Source: an uncultured Neomegalonema sp.
GTDB taxonomy: Bacteria; Pseudomonadota; Alphaproteobacteria; Rhodobacterales; Rhodobacteraceae
Length of the DNA stretch: 39,840 nt
Direction of reading: 5' to 3'
Assembly (NCBI GenBank): GCA_937922185.1
Contig: CAKZUT010000255.1
Coordinates: forward strand, 1 to 39,840
Made by a program: the position numbers and the translations under genes. Shown here one piece after another: positions 10,611-18,982 of the stretch. Position 1 is the stretch's first letter; each line of letters begins with the position of its first letter. The notes beneath the pieces are model-generated. The model was not told the DNA's origin. It worked only from the letters and a program-made list of their open reading frames with translations, and did no database searches.

Positions 10611-11518
10611 GCCGCCTGCCCCTGTGTCGCGTGGCTCCAGCTATAGATGCGCGCGGGTTCAGGCTCCCAGATCCTGGCATTCTCCGCTCCCGGTAGCGGC
10701 GCGATCGCGCGAAACTCGCTGGCCATGGCCACCCAGTCATCCGTCTCGGCGATCACGGCGGGCTTGCAGGCGATGGGGTCGCGCAGCACGGCGAACCCGT
10801 CTTTTGTGCCGATGGCGAAGGTATAGAACCCGTCGAGATCGCGGAGCGCGCTTTCCAGCGCCTCATTCAGCGTATCGCCCTCTCCCATGCGATGCGCCAG
10901 ATAGGCGGCGGCAACCTCCGAGTCGTTCTCCGTCTGGAATTGCTCTCCCCCGGCGGCCAGAATCTCACGCAGATTGTTGTGGTTCGACAGTGACCCGTTA
11001 TGGACAAGGCAGGTATCGGCCCCGGTCGAGAACGGGTGCGAACCTTCCGTGGTGATCGCGCTTTCCGTGGCCATGCGGGTATGGGCGATGGCATGGGTGC
11101 CGCTGCGCCCGGCCAGCCCGAAATCCGAAGCCACGCGGTCGGGATCGCCCACGCCCTTGAAAACCTCGATGGAATGGCCGAGCGACAGCACCGTCACATC
11201 CGGCGCGTTCTCGATAATCCATCCGCGCGCCTGCCGCCCGTCTGCCCCGGTTCGCAGGATCGCGTGGTCATGCAGCGTTTCGATATCGACCGCGCTACCG
11301 ACCGCACCGCTCAACCGCTCAGCCAATGCCGCGAAATCAGTCTCGCCGCTCTTTGACAGCAAGACCAGCTTGGCCCGCTCGTCTCCGCCCCCATAGATCG
11401 CAAAACCGGCTGAATCCGGCCCCCGGCTGCACATCTCGTGCAGCATCAGCGCCGTCAACCGCCCCAGATCGGGCTGCAATGCCGCGTTCTTCAGATACAA
11501 GCCAACGATCCCGCACAT
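10607..11518 (-). CDS. glxB: Class II glutamine amidotransferase subunit (GlxB/MgsA type)
   Basis: This 303-residue Ntn-type amidohydrolase is expected to release ammonia from glutamine for the GlxC/GlxD partners. The start at 11518 gives MCGIVGLYLKN, so after Met removal the catalytic Cys is N-terminal, as the family requires. GGAGG lies upstream with 5-6 nt spacing. The frame is open upstream into the tRNA-Leu region, but that extension would bury the nucleophile. Further family blocks are MLHEMCSRGPDSAGFAIYG (glutamine binding), ARTRMATES-like IAHTRMATES, and HPFSTGADTCLVHNGSLSNHNNLR with NDSEVAAAYL. It is the first gene of a four-gene coupled operon running divergently from tRNA-Leu, with 160 nt between them for both promoters. 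Confidence 0.89.
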   Translation of the reverse strand: MCGIVGLYLKNAALQPDLGRLTALMLHEMCSRGPDSAGFAIYGGGDERAKLVLLSKSGETDFAALAERLSGAVGSAVDIETLHDHAILRTGADGRQARGWIIENAPDVTVLSLGHSIEVFKGVGDPDRVASDFGLAGRSGTHAIAHTRMATESAITTEGSHPFSTGADTCLVHNGSLSNHNNLREILAAGGEQFQTENDSEVAAAYLAHRMGEGDTLNEALESALRDLDGFYTFAIGTKDGFAVLRDPIACKPAVIAETDDWVAMASEFRAIAPLPGAENARIWEPEPARIYSWSHATQGQAA

Positions 11519-11636
11519 TGACGCCTCCATGAAACTCCGCGTGAACGCTAGCGACGGGACGGAGCACTGTAAATCAGGATTAGCGGCATCATTCCACCGT
11601 CGCGCAAAAACGAGCACGATCCCGATGCAAACCGGC

Positions 11637-11665
11637 TTGACAGCATGAGCGCCGCGCCGTATCCG
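11637..11665 (+). promoter_or_regulatory. Promoter of tRNA-Leu
   Basis: TTGACA at 11637-11642 is a perfect -35. After a 17-nt spacer, TATCCG at 11660-11665 is a partial -10. Initiation is predicted near 11672, about 7 nt before the mature tRNA. The stretch after the -10 is GC-rich, as in stable-RNA promoters under stringent control. Confidence 0.7.
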
Positions 11666-11678
11666 TCGCGCTCCATCA

Positions 11679-11765
<87 letters not shown>

Positions 11766-11993
11766 CACGCTTTTCGCGCAGCGAAATGCGGCAAACTCTC
11801 GAAATCTCACAGGCGGCAATCGTTTCGCAGAAACGATGAGAGCCTTTCGTGTTCGAGGTTGCTCCACTGGACCGCACCAAACGCTTTTCGCGCAGCGAAA
11901 CGCGGCAAGTTCTCGAAATCTCACAGGCGGCAGTCGTTTCGCAGAAACGATGAGAGCTTTCCGTGTGCGAGATTGCGCTTTCAGAGCGCACCA
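11766..11993 (+). repeat. Two tandem 114-nt repeats phased with the tRNA-Leu 3' end
   Basis: Copy 1 is 11766-11879 and copy 2 is 11880-11993. By hand alignment they differ at about 16 of 114 positions, mostly in the last 40. Each ends in GCACCA, and the three CACCA ends (11761, 11875, 11989) are exactly 114 nt apart, the first being the tRNA terminus itself. Each copy holds a hairpin with TTTCGC/GCGAAA arms and a GCA loop (about 11769-11791 and 11883-11905), and a second with GTTTC/GAAAC arms, also with a GCA loop (about 11819-11837 and 11933-11951). A third lies just before CACCA; in copy 2 it is TGCGCT/AGCGCA (11974-11990), and in copy 1 it has different bases but can still pair. In one arm an A-T pair becomes G-T, keeping pairing. 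Long frames cross both strands only because 114 is a multiple of three. The tandem repeats of E. coli tyrT, which end in tRNA 3' sequence, are a known parallel. Confidence 0.85.
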
Positions 11994-12098
11994 TCATTGC
12001 AGTCTGGAATATTGGTTCAAAGTCTCTTTCAGGGAGGGGCGATTTTCCTGTCCCCTCATTTGTCCCCTCGTCCGGGCGCTTTTGCCCCGCATCCGGGT

Positions 12099-14303
12099 CT
12101 ATGCGCTGTTGCGTATCGACTGTGTGCGGTCTTCCGTGATCCGGTCCCGCAGGGGAATTTCGAGCCAGAAGGTCGATCCCTCGTTCTCGATGCTCTCGAA
12201 GCTGACAGTGCCGCCCATCTTCTCGATGAACTCTCTCGTCAGGGCCAGACCGATGCCCGATCCCTGAACGGTCGAGTTCTCCGCGCCGAGGCGGTTGAAG
12301 GTCTCGAATACCTCCGCCTGCCGCTGCTGCGGAATGCCGATGCCGGTATCGGCAATGGCAATCCGCAGGCAATGCTGCTTTCTGGAGGCGGATATGCGGA
12401 CACTGCCGCCGGGGCGGTTATACTTGATCGCATTGACCACCAGATTGACGATGCATTGCGTCAGCCGCTTCGGATCGGCGCTGATGCAGGGCAGGGCACG
12501 ATCTTTCGTTTCGTCGATGAGCGTGATGCCGGTGTCCTCGGCGATGATGCCGGTTTCGGTCACGACATTCGCGATCAGTCTCCGCGCGTCCACGGCCTCG
12601 ATGGACAGCAGGATCTTGCCGCTCTCGACCTGGGCCAGATCGAGCACCTCGTTGATGAGGCCGAGCAGGCGCTCGCCGCTCGACAGGATATACCCCATAT
12701 ATTCGGCCCGGCGCTCTTCGGGTATCGGTCCCGCCTCACCTTGCAGCACCTGACTGAAGCCGATGATGGCGTTGAGCGGTGTCCTGAGTTCATGGCTCAT
12801 GCCGGAGAGGAACAGCGACTTGGCCCGGCTGGCATCATGGGCCTGCCGGAACGCGACTTCCAGATCCTGCGCGGTTCTGCGGTGCTGTCGCATCTCGACC
12901 GCCAGCTTGCGCTCGGCCTCGGCCCTTTCCACGACTTCGAGGCGCAGCCTGTCATTGGCGCTTCGCAGGGCATTGGTCCGCTCCTCCACGCGGATTTCCA
13001 GCTCGTGCGACGCATTGAGAAGTTCGCGATTCAGGCCGTCATTCCGCGTGCGATAGTCGTCGAGCCACTCGGTCAGCCGCAGCAGGGCTGTGGAGACATC
13101 CTGTACCTCCGCCAGACCGCCCGGCATGGCATTCGCGTCGAGCCGCTTGTGATGGGTTATCCGGTCGGCCATGACCGACAGGCTCGTCATGGGCTTTGTG
13201 ATGTAATGCGCCACGACCCATCCGATCAGGATGGCGACAAGGGTGATCACGACCGCGAGGCCGATGTTGCGGTACCGGCTGGCGACGATCCATCCGAGAA
13301 TGTCGGTTTCGGGAGTGTAGACCCCCAGCACCCATGTCAGCCCGCCGATCTCGATCGGCTCGAAAACGATGTTGTAGACCGATCCCTCTGTCTCGATTCG
13401 CGCGAACTGGCTCATGGCGAAATCCACCGCGTCGATGGAACCGCCCAGCGCATTGACCGCCGCATGTGCCACGGGGTCGTCGATTTCGTCGATGCGGGCG
13501 AAGCGGGGTTTTGTCTCATCCCCCTCCGCCGATGTTTCGATCGTCATCCTGTGCGAATGGGCGATTACGTTCCCGTTCGTCGCCATCAGCAGGGCTGCGC
13601 TGTTCTCGCTGATATCCAGATCGGCCAGAAAGCCCGACAGGGTCTCGATTTTGAGATCGAATCCGATGACGCCCGATGCCGTGCCGTCACGGTCCTGCAC
13701 AGGCGCGGCGACGGTGATCCCCGGCTTTCTGGAGGTGTAGAAGATATAGGGATCAGTCCAGATGACATCCCCTTTCCGCATCGCGTCGCGATACCAGGGG
13801 CGCAGGCGCGGATCGTAGGTGTCCTGCTGATCGGTGCTGGCCATGATCTCCCGGAACCCGGCATCCCGGTACACCAGCGAGGCCCCGCTCTGCCCGGCGG
13901 AGCGCGACATGAGTTTTGTTCTGAAATCGGCACCGGGCCTGTCGGTGCTCCGGCTGACATAGGTGAAGTCACCGGCCTCGCTGCCATGGTAGACGCCGCT
14001 CAGTTTCGGTGAGGCCGAGAGCTGCTCGAAAAAATACCGCTCGATCACATGATCATCGGTCGCGACGAGAATATCGTTCTCGTACAGGTTCTTTGATATC
14101 CGCAAGGCCGCTTCGACGGGGTGCAGCAGATCGCGGATATTGCGTTCGGTCTGCTCGATACCGTTGATCATGAGCTGTCTGGACTGCTGCAACACCGCCT
14201 GCCCCGATGACAGGGACGACGCGGATATGATGATTGCTGCGGCGAGCACTTGCAGACCGACAATAGCGGCCAGAACAACGGTCTTGATCGAGAGATTTGT
14301 CAC
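12099..14303 (-). CDS. Membrane sensor histidine kinase with dCache sensor and HAMP
   Basis: The 734-residue protein has an N-terminal membrane helix (about 7-29), a periplasmic sensor of the double-Cache type (about 35-335), a second membrane helix (about 346-366), a HAMP linker (about 367-420), a coiled coil (about 425-495), a HisKA domain with the phospho-acceptor in SGMSHELRTPLNAIIGF (H504), and a HATPase domain with NLVVNAIKYN, ADTGIGIP and GSGIGLAL. The Cache domain carries the DPRLRPWYRDA and WTDPYIF motifs typical of small-ligand sensors. It should autophosphorylate on H504 and pass phosphate to a separate response regulator. No receiver domain is fused and no regulator gene is nearby, so it is an orphan and its ligand and output are unknown. 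It is also somewhat isolated, with about 320 nt of non-coding DNA upstream. Confidence 0.92.
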   Translation of the reverse strand: MTNLSIKTVVLAAIVGLQVLAAAIIISASSLSSGQAVLQQSRQLMINGIEQTERNIRDLLHPVEAALRISKNLYENDILVATDDHVIERYFFEQLSASPKLSGVYHGSEAGDFTYVSRSTDRPGADFRTKLMSRSAGQSGASLVYRDAGFREIMASTDQQDTYDPRLRPWYRDAMRKGDVIWTDPYIFYTSRKPGITVAAPVQDRDGTASGVIGFDLKIETLSGFLADLDISENSAALLMATNGNVIAHSHRMTIETSAEGDETKPRFARIDEIDDPVAHAAVNALGGSIDAVDFAMSQFARIETEGSVYNIVFEPIEIGGLTWVLGVYTPETDILGWIVASRYRNIGLAVVITLVAILIGWVVAHYITKPMTSLSVMADRITHHKRLDANAMPGGLAEVQDVSTALLRLTEWLDDYRTRNDGLNRELLNASHELEIRVEERTNALRSANDRLRLEVVERAEAERKLAVEMRQHRRTAQDLEVAFRQAHDASRAKSLFLSGMSHELRTPLNAIIGFSQVLQGEAGPIPEERRAEYMGYILSSGERLLGLINEVLDLAQVESGKILLSIEAVDARRLIANVVTETGIIAEDTGITLIDETKDRALPCISADPKRLTQCIVNLVVNAIKYNRPGGSVRISASRKQHCLRIAIADTGIGIPQQRQAEVFETFNRLGAENSTVQGSGIGLALTREFIEKMGGTVSFESIENEGSTFWLEIPLRDRITEDRTQSIRNSA

Positions 14304-14616
14304 GGCTCATCCCGGAATAATGTGTAACTTACCATGTCGTGTGAGCGTGAGAGGCGCTTTTGCTGACACCATACAATGTTCTCCGGCTGAATTGCCGAAT
14401 AACCGGACTATCCGGGCGCCGGTCTGAAAGACCGGTAAGGATGATGGAGACACATGCGGCCCTCGGAGACGTTGCGCGATCTGCCGTGGTCACCAAGGCC
14501 TCCGCTGGTATGGTTTCAGTGTTATTTACGACAGTTTTTGAATAATTATGATTGCTTTAAAAAACGGTAAAATCATCTCCCTGTTCAGCAGAGTGCCTTT
14601 ATGAAACTCAAAGTCA
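14304..14616 (-). other. Intergenic region upstream of the histidine kinase
   Basis: About 310 nt without a supported gene. It is more AT-rich than its surroundings, especially 14505-14590. It contains a perfect 7-bp hairpin CCGGTCT-GAA-AGACCGG (14419-14435) of unknown role. A 61-codon plus-strand frame (14360-14545) has no convincing RBS and no family-like sequence, so I do not call it. The kinase promoter should lie here, but I cannot place it. Confidence 0.5.
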
Positions 14617-14649
14617 ATCTCGATCAGGTCGGGTCAACCTGATCGAGAT
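14617..14649 (-). terminator. Perfect 13-bp inverted repeat at the end of the endonuclease gene
   Basis: ATCTCGATCAGGT (14617-14629) pairs perfectly with ACCTGATCGAGAT (14637-14649) across a 7-nt loop. It overlaps the last codons and stop of the minus-strand gene ending at 14624. It could end that transcript, but the minus strand after it has only broken T runs, so a terminator role is uncertain; 3'-end protection is an alternative. Confidence 0.45.
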
Positions 14650-15397
14650 CGAGGATCACCGCCGCATGGTCGCTCAGCCCTTCCCGGCGTTCCGGGTCGG
14701 AGGGATTGAGGCCCCAGTCATGGCGACAGGCGATCAGGCGCGGCGACAGGTGCGGGCTGAGAAAAACGTGGTCGAGGCGGAAGCCGTTATTGCGATGCGA
14801 GTACCAGGTGTATTCGCGCCGGTCCCCGTGCAGGTGTCGGAAAGCATCCGCCCAGCCGCGTGTGCCCATGCCCTCGATAAAGTCGTATTCGCGATGGAAT
14901 TGCGGCCCCAGAGGCGTTTCCTCGTCCAGATGACGCAGGCCCGAATTGGTATCGCCGCCGATCAGGGCGGGGCCGGATCGCCAGCGGCGGGTGATGTCGA
15001 GAATCGCCTCCAGCATCGGATATTTCAGGTCCGGTGACGTGAAATTGGGCGCATGGAGCAGGCCCATCGTGAAGGCTTGCGGCGCATCGACCTTCGCCAG
15101 CAACCAGCGGTCGCGCAGCACAGGCATCCCCGTGATCCGGCGGCGGCGCAGGGGCCAGCGGCTGGCCATAAGCAGCGCATTGCGCGCGGGGGTCGCGGGA
15201 TCGGTGGTCTGTATCTGATGCGGCCAGCCTGCCTCCGCCAGCCGCGCGGCGAGGGACTGGCTGGCGGGCGTGCCCCGGAATTCGCTCAGGCCGATCATGT
15301 CGGGTTGCCATGCGAGAAGCTGATCGCCGATGGCCCCCGCTCTCCTGCCGCCGCCCGCGCGGATATTCCAGAAGAGAATACGGGTCGGCGAGGTCAC
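14624..15397 (-). CDS. Endonuclease/exonuclease/phosphatase-fold protein
   Basis: The 257-residue protein has the motif series of the EEP (DNase I-like) metal-dependent phosphodiesterase fold: ILFWNIRAGGG near the N-terminus (Asn), MIGLSEFRG (metal-binding Glu), LLHAPNF, the catalytic ALIGGDTNSG (Asp/Asn), RLDHVFLS (Asp-His), and EGLSDHAAVILD (Asp-His pair near the C-terminus). All active-site positions seem intact. There is no signal peptide, so it probably acts in the cytoplasm. Substrates in this fold range from DNA and RNA to phosphoinositides, so the substrate cannot be read from the sequence. Its start (15397) overlaps the stop of the upstream exported protein gene by 4 nt. Confidence 0.85.
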   Translation of the reverse strand: MTSPTRILFWNIRAGGGRRAGAIGDQLLAWQPDMIGLSEFRGTPASQSLAARLAEAGWPHQIQTTDPATPARNALLMASRWPLRRRRITGMPVLRDRWLLAKVDAPQAFTMGLLHAPNFTSPDLKYPMLEAILDITRRWRSGPALIGGDTNSGLRHLDEETPLGPQFHREYDFIEGMGTRGWADAFRHLHGDRREYTWYSHRNNGFRLDHVFLSPHLSPRLIACRHDWGLNPSDPERREGLSDHAAVILDLDQVDPT

Positions 15398-16329
15398 CGG
15401 ATCGAGGGCAATGTCGCGGGGCGGTCATTGATGATCAGGGTACCATCCTCCGCCGTCCGCACCCGAAAGGTCAGCGTGCCGTCCTCCGTCATTCTGCCGA
15501 GGCCTCCGGCCACGAGGGCCAGCGGCATGATCTGTTCCGGCGCGAAACGGTCGCCGGACATGAGGGTTTGCAGCAACGCCGCGAAATTTCCCAGCGACAA
15601 CAGGCCGTCGAGCCGTGCTGCGTCATCCTCCCCGAACACGGCGGTCCCGCGCGCCGCGATGGGGTTGCCGGAGAGATCGGCCCCGGCATCGGCGAGATCG
15701 ACCTGCCGGACAGACCGTGAAAGCTGACCGATATCCGCGAGAGGGTGCGGTATTTGCAGCATGGCCTGCGCGCGCAGGCTAACCGTGCTGAACACAACCG
15801 GCTTTCCCGGCATGGCGACGGTCAACAGGGCGGGATCGACGCGCATGGCCTGCGCCTGAAACGAGATCGTGGCTTCCTGAATCGTGGGTGACGATGCGGA
15901 TGGCAGGATCAGCCGGAAGGTCATGCGCTGGAACGCGATGGTGCCATGGCGCGCGTCGGGATCATCGGTCAGGGGCAGAGACAGGGCTTTGAGCGACCCC
16001 GCAAGGGCGACCCGGCCGTCCCGGCGTTCCATGACGAGAGGGGCCTGTCCGAAATGCAGGACGGCCCCGGTCCGGTGGCCCGTTCCCCCCTCCGGCATGA
16101 TCTGAAGCACGACCCGACCATCCCCGCCGGGCCGCAGGATCGCACGATCCTCCGAAGGGCGCTCGACACTGACCGCAGGCAGGACGAGGCGGAACGCCGA
16201 CCCGCCGAGCGGGGCAAGCACCACATTGCGATGCACCCCCGCCTCCATCGTGAAGGGAGGTCGCTCCGCTCCGGCCAGGGCCGGAAAGCACAGCATTACC
16301 GGCAAGAGCATCCATCCGAAGGGCCGCAT
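15394..16329 (-). CDS. Exported protein of unknown function (possibly DUF2125-like)
   Basis: From ATG 16329 the product has 311 residues with a clear signal peptide (RPFGWMLLPVMLCFPALAGA, probably cut before Glu21). AGGAG lies 8 nt upstream of this ATG; the frame extends 18 codons further with no RBS. The mature part is rich in beta-strand-like alternation without membrane helices. Its C-terminus has a GTLTFRVRTAEDGTLIINDRPATLP segment that resembles the end of DUF2125 proteins, but this is a weak recollection. It is the first gene of a two-gene unit with the EEP protein (4-nt overlap), suggesting a joint function, perhaps at the cell envelope. I cannot assign a role. Confidence 0.75.
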   Translation of the reverse strand: MRPFGWMLLPVMLCFPALAGAERPPFTMEAGVHRNVVLAPLGGSAFRLVLPAVSVERPSEDRAILRPGGDGRVVLQIMPEGGTGHRTGAVLHFGQAPLVMERRDGRVALAGSLKALSLPLTDDPDARHGTIAFQRMTFRLILPSASSPTIQEATISFQAQAMRVDPALLTVAMPGKPVVFSTVSLRAQAMLQIPHPLADIGQLSRSVRQVDLADAGADLSGNPIAARGTAVFGEDDAARLDGLLSLGNFAALLQTLMSGDRFAPEQIMPLALVAGGLGRMTEDGTLTFRVRTAEDGTLIINDRPATLPSIR

Positions 16330-16395
16330 GATATCGTCTCCTGTTGCGCCGTACAGGCTATTGATGCTGTCGGTGCCGGGCAAGGCACCTGCGGT

Positions 16396-17436
16396 TCACA
16401 TCGGGATAGGAAAGGTGCGATGGATCGCGGCGATGCCGTCCAGTACCTCGTCAGACAGCGTGATATCCGCTGCGCCCAGCGCGGTCGCAAGCTGATCCAT
16501 CGTCGTCGCCCCGAAGATGATGGAGGTCATGAAAGGCCTCTGCGCGCAGAAGGCCAGCGCCAGATGTACCGGATCGAGGCCATGCTCGCGGGCCAGATCG
16601 AGATAGGCCCGCAAGGGGGCGTCCACTCGATCCGTCAGGCGTCCGCCGAGTTCGGGACCGATGCTCTTGCGCGATCCGGGCGGAGTGGCCCCGTCCAGAT
16701 ACTTGCCGGTCAGGATACCCGTCGCCAGCGGCGAGAAAGCCAGCAGCCCCACATCCTCATGATGGGTCAGTTCGGCCAGATCGAGATCATAGTGGCGGCA
16801 GAGCAGGCTGTATTCGTTCTGGATACTGGCCACGCGCGGCAGGCCGTTTGCCCCGGCGATGTTCAGGAACTGCATCGTCCCCCATGCGCTCTCGTTCGAC
16901 AGGCCAATGGCGCGGATGCGACCCGCCTTCACATGGGCATCGAGGGCTTCGAGACAGGCGGTGATATCGGCGGGGGCCGTGCGGTCCTGCCCCGTGGGGT
17001 CGAAGCTGTGCCACTTGCGGAAATGGTAGGAGCCGCGATTGGGCCAGTGAAGCTGGTAGAGGTCGATATAATCCGTTTGCAGGCGGCGCAGACTGCTCTC
17101 GACGGCGGCGTCGATGGTGGTGGGCGAGATCGGGCCACCCTCGCGGATACGGTCATAGCCGTCGCCGATGACCTTGGTGGCAATGACCACATCGTCCCGG
17201 CGGCCCGTCTTCGCGAACCATGTGCCGATGATTTCCTCCGTCCGTCCCTGCGTTCCGGCGGAGAGGGGGGTGGTCGGATACATCTCGGCGGTATCGATGA
17301 AGTTGATCCCGGCATCGAGCGCCGCATCGATCTGGGCATGGCCCTCGGCCTCGGAATTCTGGGTGCCCCAGGTCATCGAGCCGAGACAATAGAGGCTGAC
17401 ATCGATGCCGGTGCGGCCAAGGGGGCGGGTTTGCAT
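16396..17436 (-). CDS. tas: Aldo/keto reductase, Tas-like
   Basis: This is an NADPH-dependent (beta/alpha)8 oxidoreductase. From ATG 17436 it has 346 residues, which I recall as the length of E. coli Tas, and it closely follows Tas at the N-terminus (CLGSMTWGTQNSEAEGHAQIDAALDAGINFIDTAEMYP). The catalytic tetrad is intact: D48, Y53, K88 and H130 (in LYQLHWPN). The C-terminal cofactor region reads SIIFGATTMDQL. The frame is open to a TTG at 17463, but the ATG at 17436 has AAGAGA upstream and gives the family's usual start. It stands alone between the exported unknown and a REP-like repeat, and may have its own promoter. The substrate is unknown. Confidence 0.88.
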   Translation of the reverse strand: MQTRPLGRTGIDVSLYCLGSMTWGTQNSEAEGHAQIDAALDAGINFIDTAEMYPTTPLSAGTQGRTEEIIGTWFAKTGRRDDVVIATKVIGDGYDRIREGGPISPTTIDAAVESSLRRLQTDYIDLYQLHWPNRGSYHFRKWHSFDPTGQDRTAPADITACLEALDAHVKAGRIRAIGLSNESAWGTMQFLNIAGANGLPRVASIQNEYSLLCRHYDLDLAELTHHEDVGLLAFSPLATGILTGKYLDGATPPGSRKSIGPELGGRLTDRVDAPLRAYLDLAREHGLDPVHLALAFCAQRPFMTSIIFGATTMDQLATALGAADITLSDEVLDGIAAIHRTFPIPM

Positions 17437-17465
17437 GGCGGTGTCTCTTTTCGTCAGAGGCAATT

Positions 17466-17527
17466 GTCATTCCCGCGAAAGCGGGAATCTTGTCGGGCGG
17501 GGGGATTCCTGCGTTCGCAGGAATGAC
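17466..17527. repeat. REP/BIME-like double hairpin
   Basis: Two hairpins face each other between two minus-strand genes. The first is ATTCCCGC-GAAA-GCGGGAAT (17469-17488); the second is ATTCCTGCG-TT-CGCAGGAAT (17505-17524). The flanks GTC (17466) and GAC (ending 17527) make the whole element a larger imperfect inverted repeat. This GTCATTCC...GGAATGAC type of palindromic repeat is widespread between genes in many proteobacteria. I see no second copy in this window. Confidence 0.85.
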
Positions 17528-17538
17528 AGGGGGGAGGC

Positions 17539-18969
17539 TTAGCCCCCCAATGCCCTGAGCAGGGTCATGCTCGGCTGGCCGTCCGCCGGGTAGCCGACGC
17601 TGCGCTGGAAGGCGGCGATGGCGGCGCGGGTGCGGGGTCCGGGGATGCCGTCGGGCGCACCGGCATCGAACCCCCGTGCATTGAGCGCCGACTGGATAAA
17701 CCCGATCTGCCCCGCGCCCAGCGGTTCGCGGCCCTCGGTGGCCTGTCGCACGCGGGTCAGCAGCTTTTCGGAGGCGTAGCCGTCAGCGGGCAGACCCCGC
17801 GACCGCTGGAAATTGCGGATCGCCTTGCGGGAGTTCGGGCCGAGAATGCCGTCGATCCCGTCCGTATCGAAGCCCAGCGCCGTCAGTTGCTCCTGCAAGG
17901 TCTTGCGTTCGGTGCGGCCCAGCGGGCGGTCATCGGTCGGCCATGTCAGGTTCAGCGCGGGACCGCCCGCGATCCGCTCGCCCAGATGAGCCACGCCCAG
18001 CGCATAGCTGGTGGCGTTGTTGTATTTCTTGATGACCCCGAAATTGTGGAAGGTCATGATGGCCGGGCCGCGCGCGCCTGCGGGCAGCACGATGGCCGCT
18101 TTGCCGTAATCGGGCAGCGGTGCCCCGTTCAGCAGTGTCACGCCTTTCGCGGCCCAGTATCCGGCGGGCTGTTTGTTCGAGGCGTTCAGCTCGAAATAGT
18201 CGATGCCTGCGGGAAGCCGCACGATGGCATAGGCGGGCTGGCCGAACTTCCATTTGTGCCGCGCCAGATAGTTCGCGGCGCTGGCCAGCGCATCATGGGC
18301 GTCCTCGGCCCAGATATCGCGTCGCCCGTCCCCGTCGAAATCGACGGCATAGCTCTCGAAGCTGGTCGGGATGAACTGGGTATGGCCCATCGCCCCGGCC
18401 CATGATCCTTTCATCCGCTCGGGCGAGATATCGCCGCGTTGCAGGATGCGAAGGGCCGCGATCAACTGTTCCTTGGCGAATTTCTCGCGCCGCCCATCGA
18501 AGGCCAGCGTGGCCAGCGAGCGAATGACATTGTCATTGCCATAGAAGGCTCCATAGGCGCTCTCCAGGCCCCAGATACCCAGCACGACCTGCCGGTCCAC
18601 GCCGTAACGGCGCTCGATCTCGGCCATGACCGCGCCCTTCTGCGCCAGCTTCTCGCGCCCGTTTGCCACCCGCGTCCCGGAGACGGCGCTTTCGAGGTAT
18701 TTCCAGATGGGCCGCGAGAATTCCGGCTGCTTGCCGTCAAGGCGCAGGACTTTCGGATTGAGTGCGATCCCCGCGAAGGCGGCATCATAGACCGGGGCCG
18801 CGATCCCCTGACCCAGCGCCTCGCCCCGGAAATCGCGCTTCCAGGTCTCGAATGCCTGTTCCTGTTCAAATGTGATCGTCACTTCCTCATCCGCCGCTGT
18901 GGCGGGCAGGGTCGGGGCGCTCCCCATGACGAGAGCGAGGGCTAGGGCGCAGGCAAGGGTCGCTCGCAT
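17539..18969 (-). CDS. Lytic murein transglycosylase (MltB type) with two peptidoglycan-binding domains
   Basis: The protein cleaves the MurNAc-GlcNAc bond of peptidoglycan with formation of a 1,6-anhydro end, in the periplasm. The 476-residue sequence begins with a signal peptide (about 1-26, ending ATA-A). An MltB/SLT_2 catalytic domain spans about 32-330, with the catalytic Glu in GIWGLESAYGAFYG (E136) and the conserved GSWAGAMGHTQFIPTSF and DFDGDGRRDIW blocks. Two PG_binding_1 repeats follow (about 355-410, LGFDTDGIDGILGPNSRKAIRNFQRSRGLPADG; and about 420-474, GFDAGAPDGIPGPRTRAAIAAFQRSVGYPADG). There is no lipobox, so it is probably soluble rather than outer-membrane anchored. The NlpC/P60 gene lies 13 nt upstream, so the wall hydrolases are probably co-transcribed. 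Confidence 0.95.
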   Translation of the reverse strand: MRATLACALALALVMGSAPTLPATAADEEVTITFEQEQAFETWKRDFRGEALGQGIAAPVYDAAFAGIALNPKVLRLDGKQPEFSRPIWKYLESAVSGTRVANGREKLAQKGAVMAEIERRYGVDRQVVLGIWGLESAYGAFYGNDNVIRSLATLAFDGRREKFAKEQLIAALRILQRGDISPERMKGSWAGAMGHTQFIPTSFESYAVDFDGDGRRDIWAEDAHDALASAANYLARHKWKFGQPAYAIVRLPAGIDYFELNASNKQPAGYWAAKGVTLLNGAPLPDYGKAAIVLPAGARGPAIMTFHNFGVIKKYNNATSYALGVAHLGERIAGGPALNLTWPTDDRPLGRTERKTLQEQLTALGFDTDGIDGILGPNSRKAIRNFQRSRGLPADGYASEKLLTRVRQATEGREPLGAGQIGFIQSALNARGFDAGAPDGIPGPRTRAAIAAFQRSVGYPADGQPSMTLLRALGG

Positions 18970-18982
18970 GACGGATTCTCCT

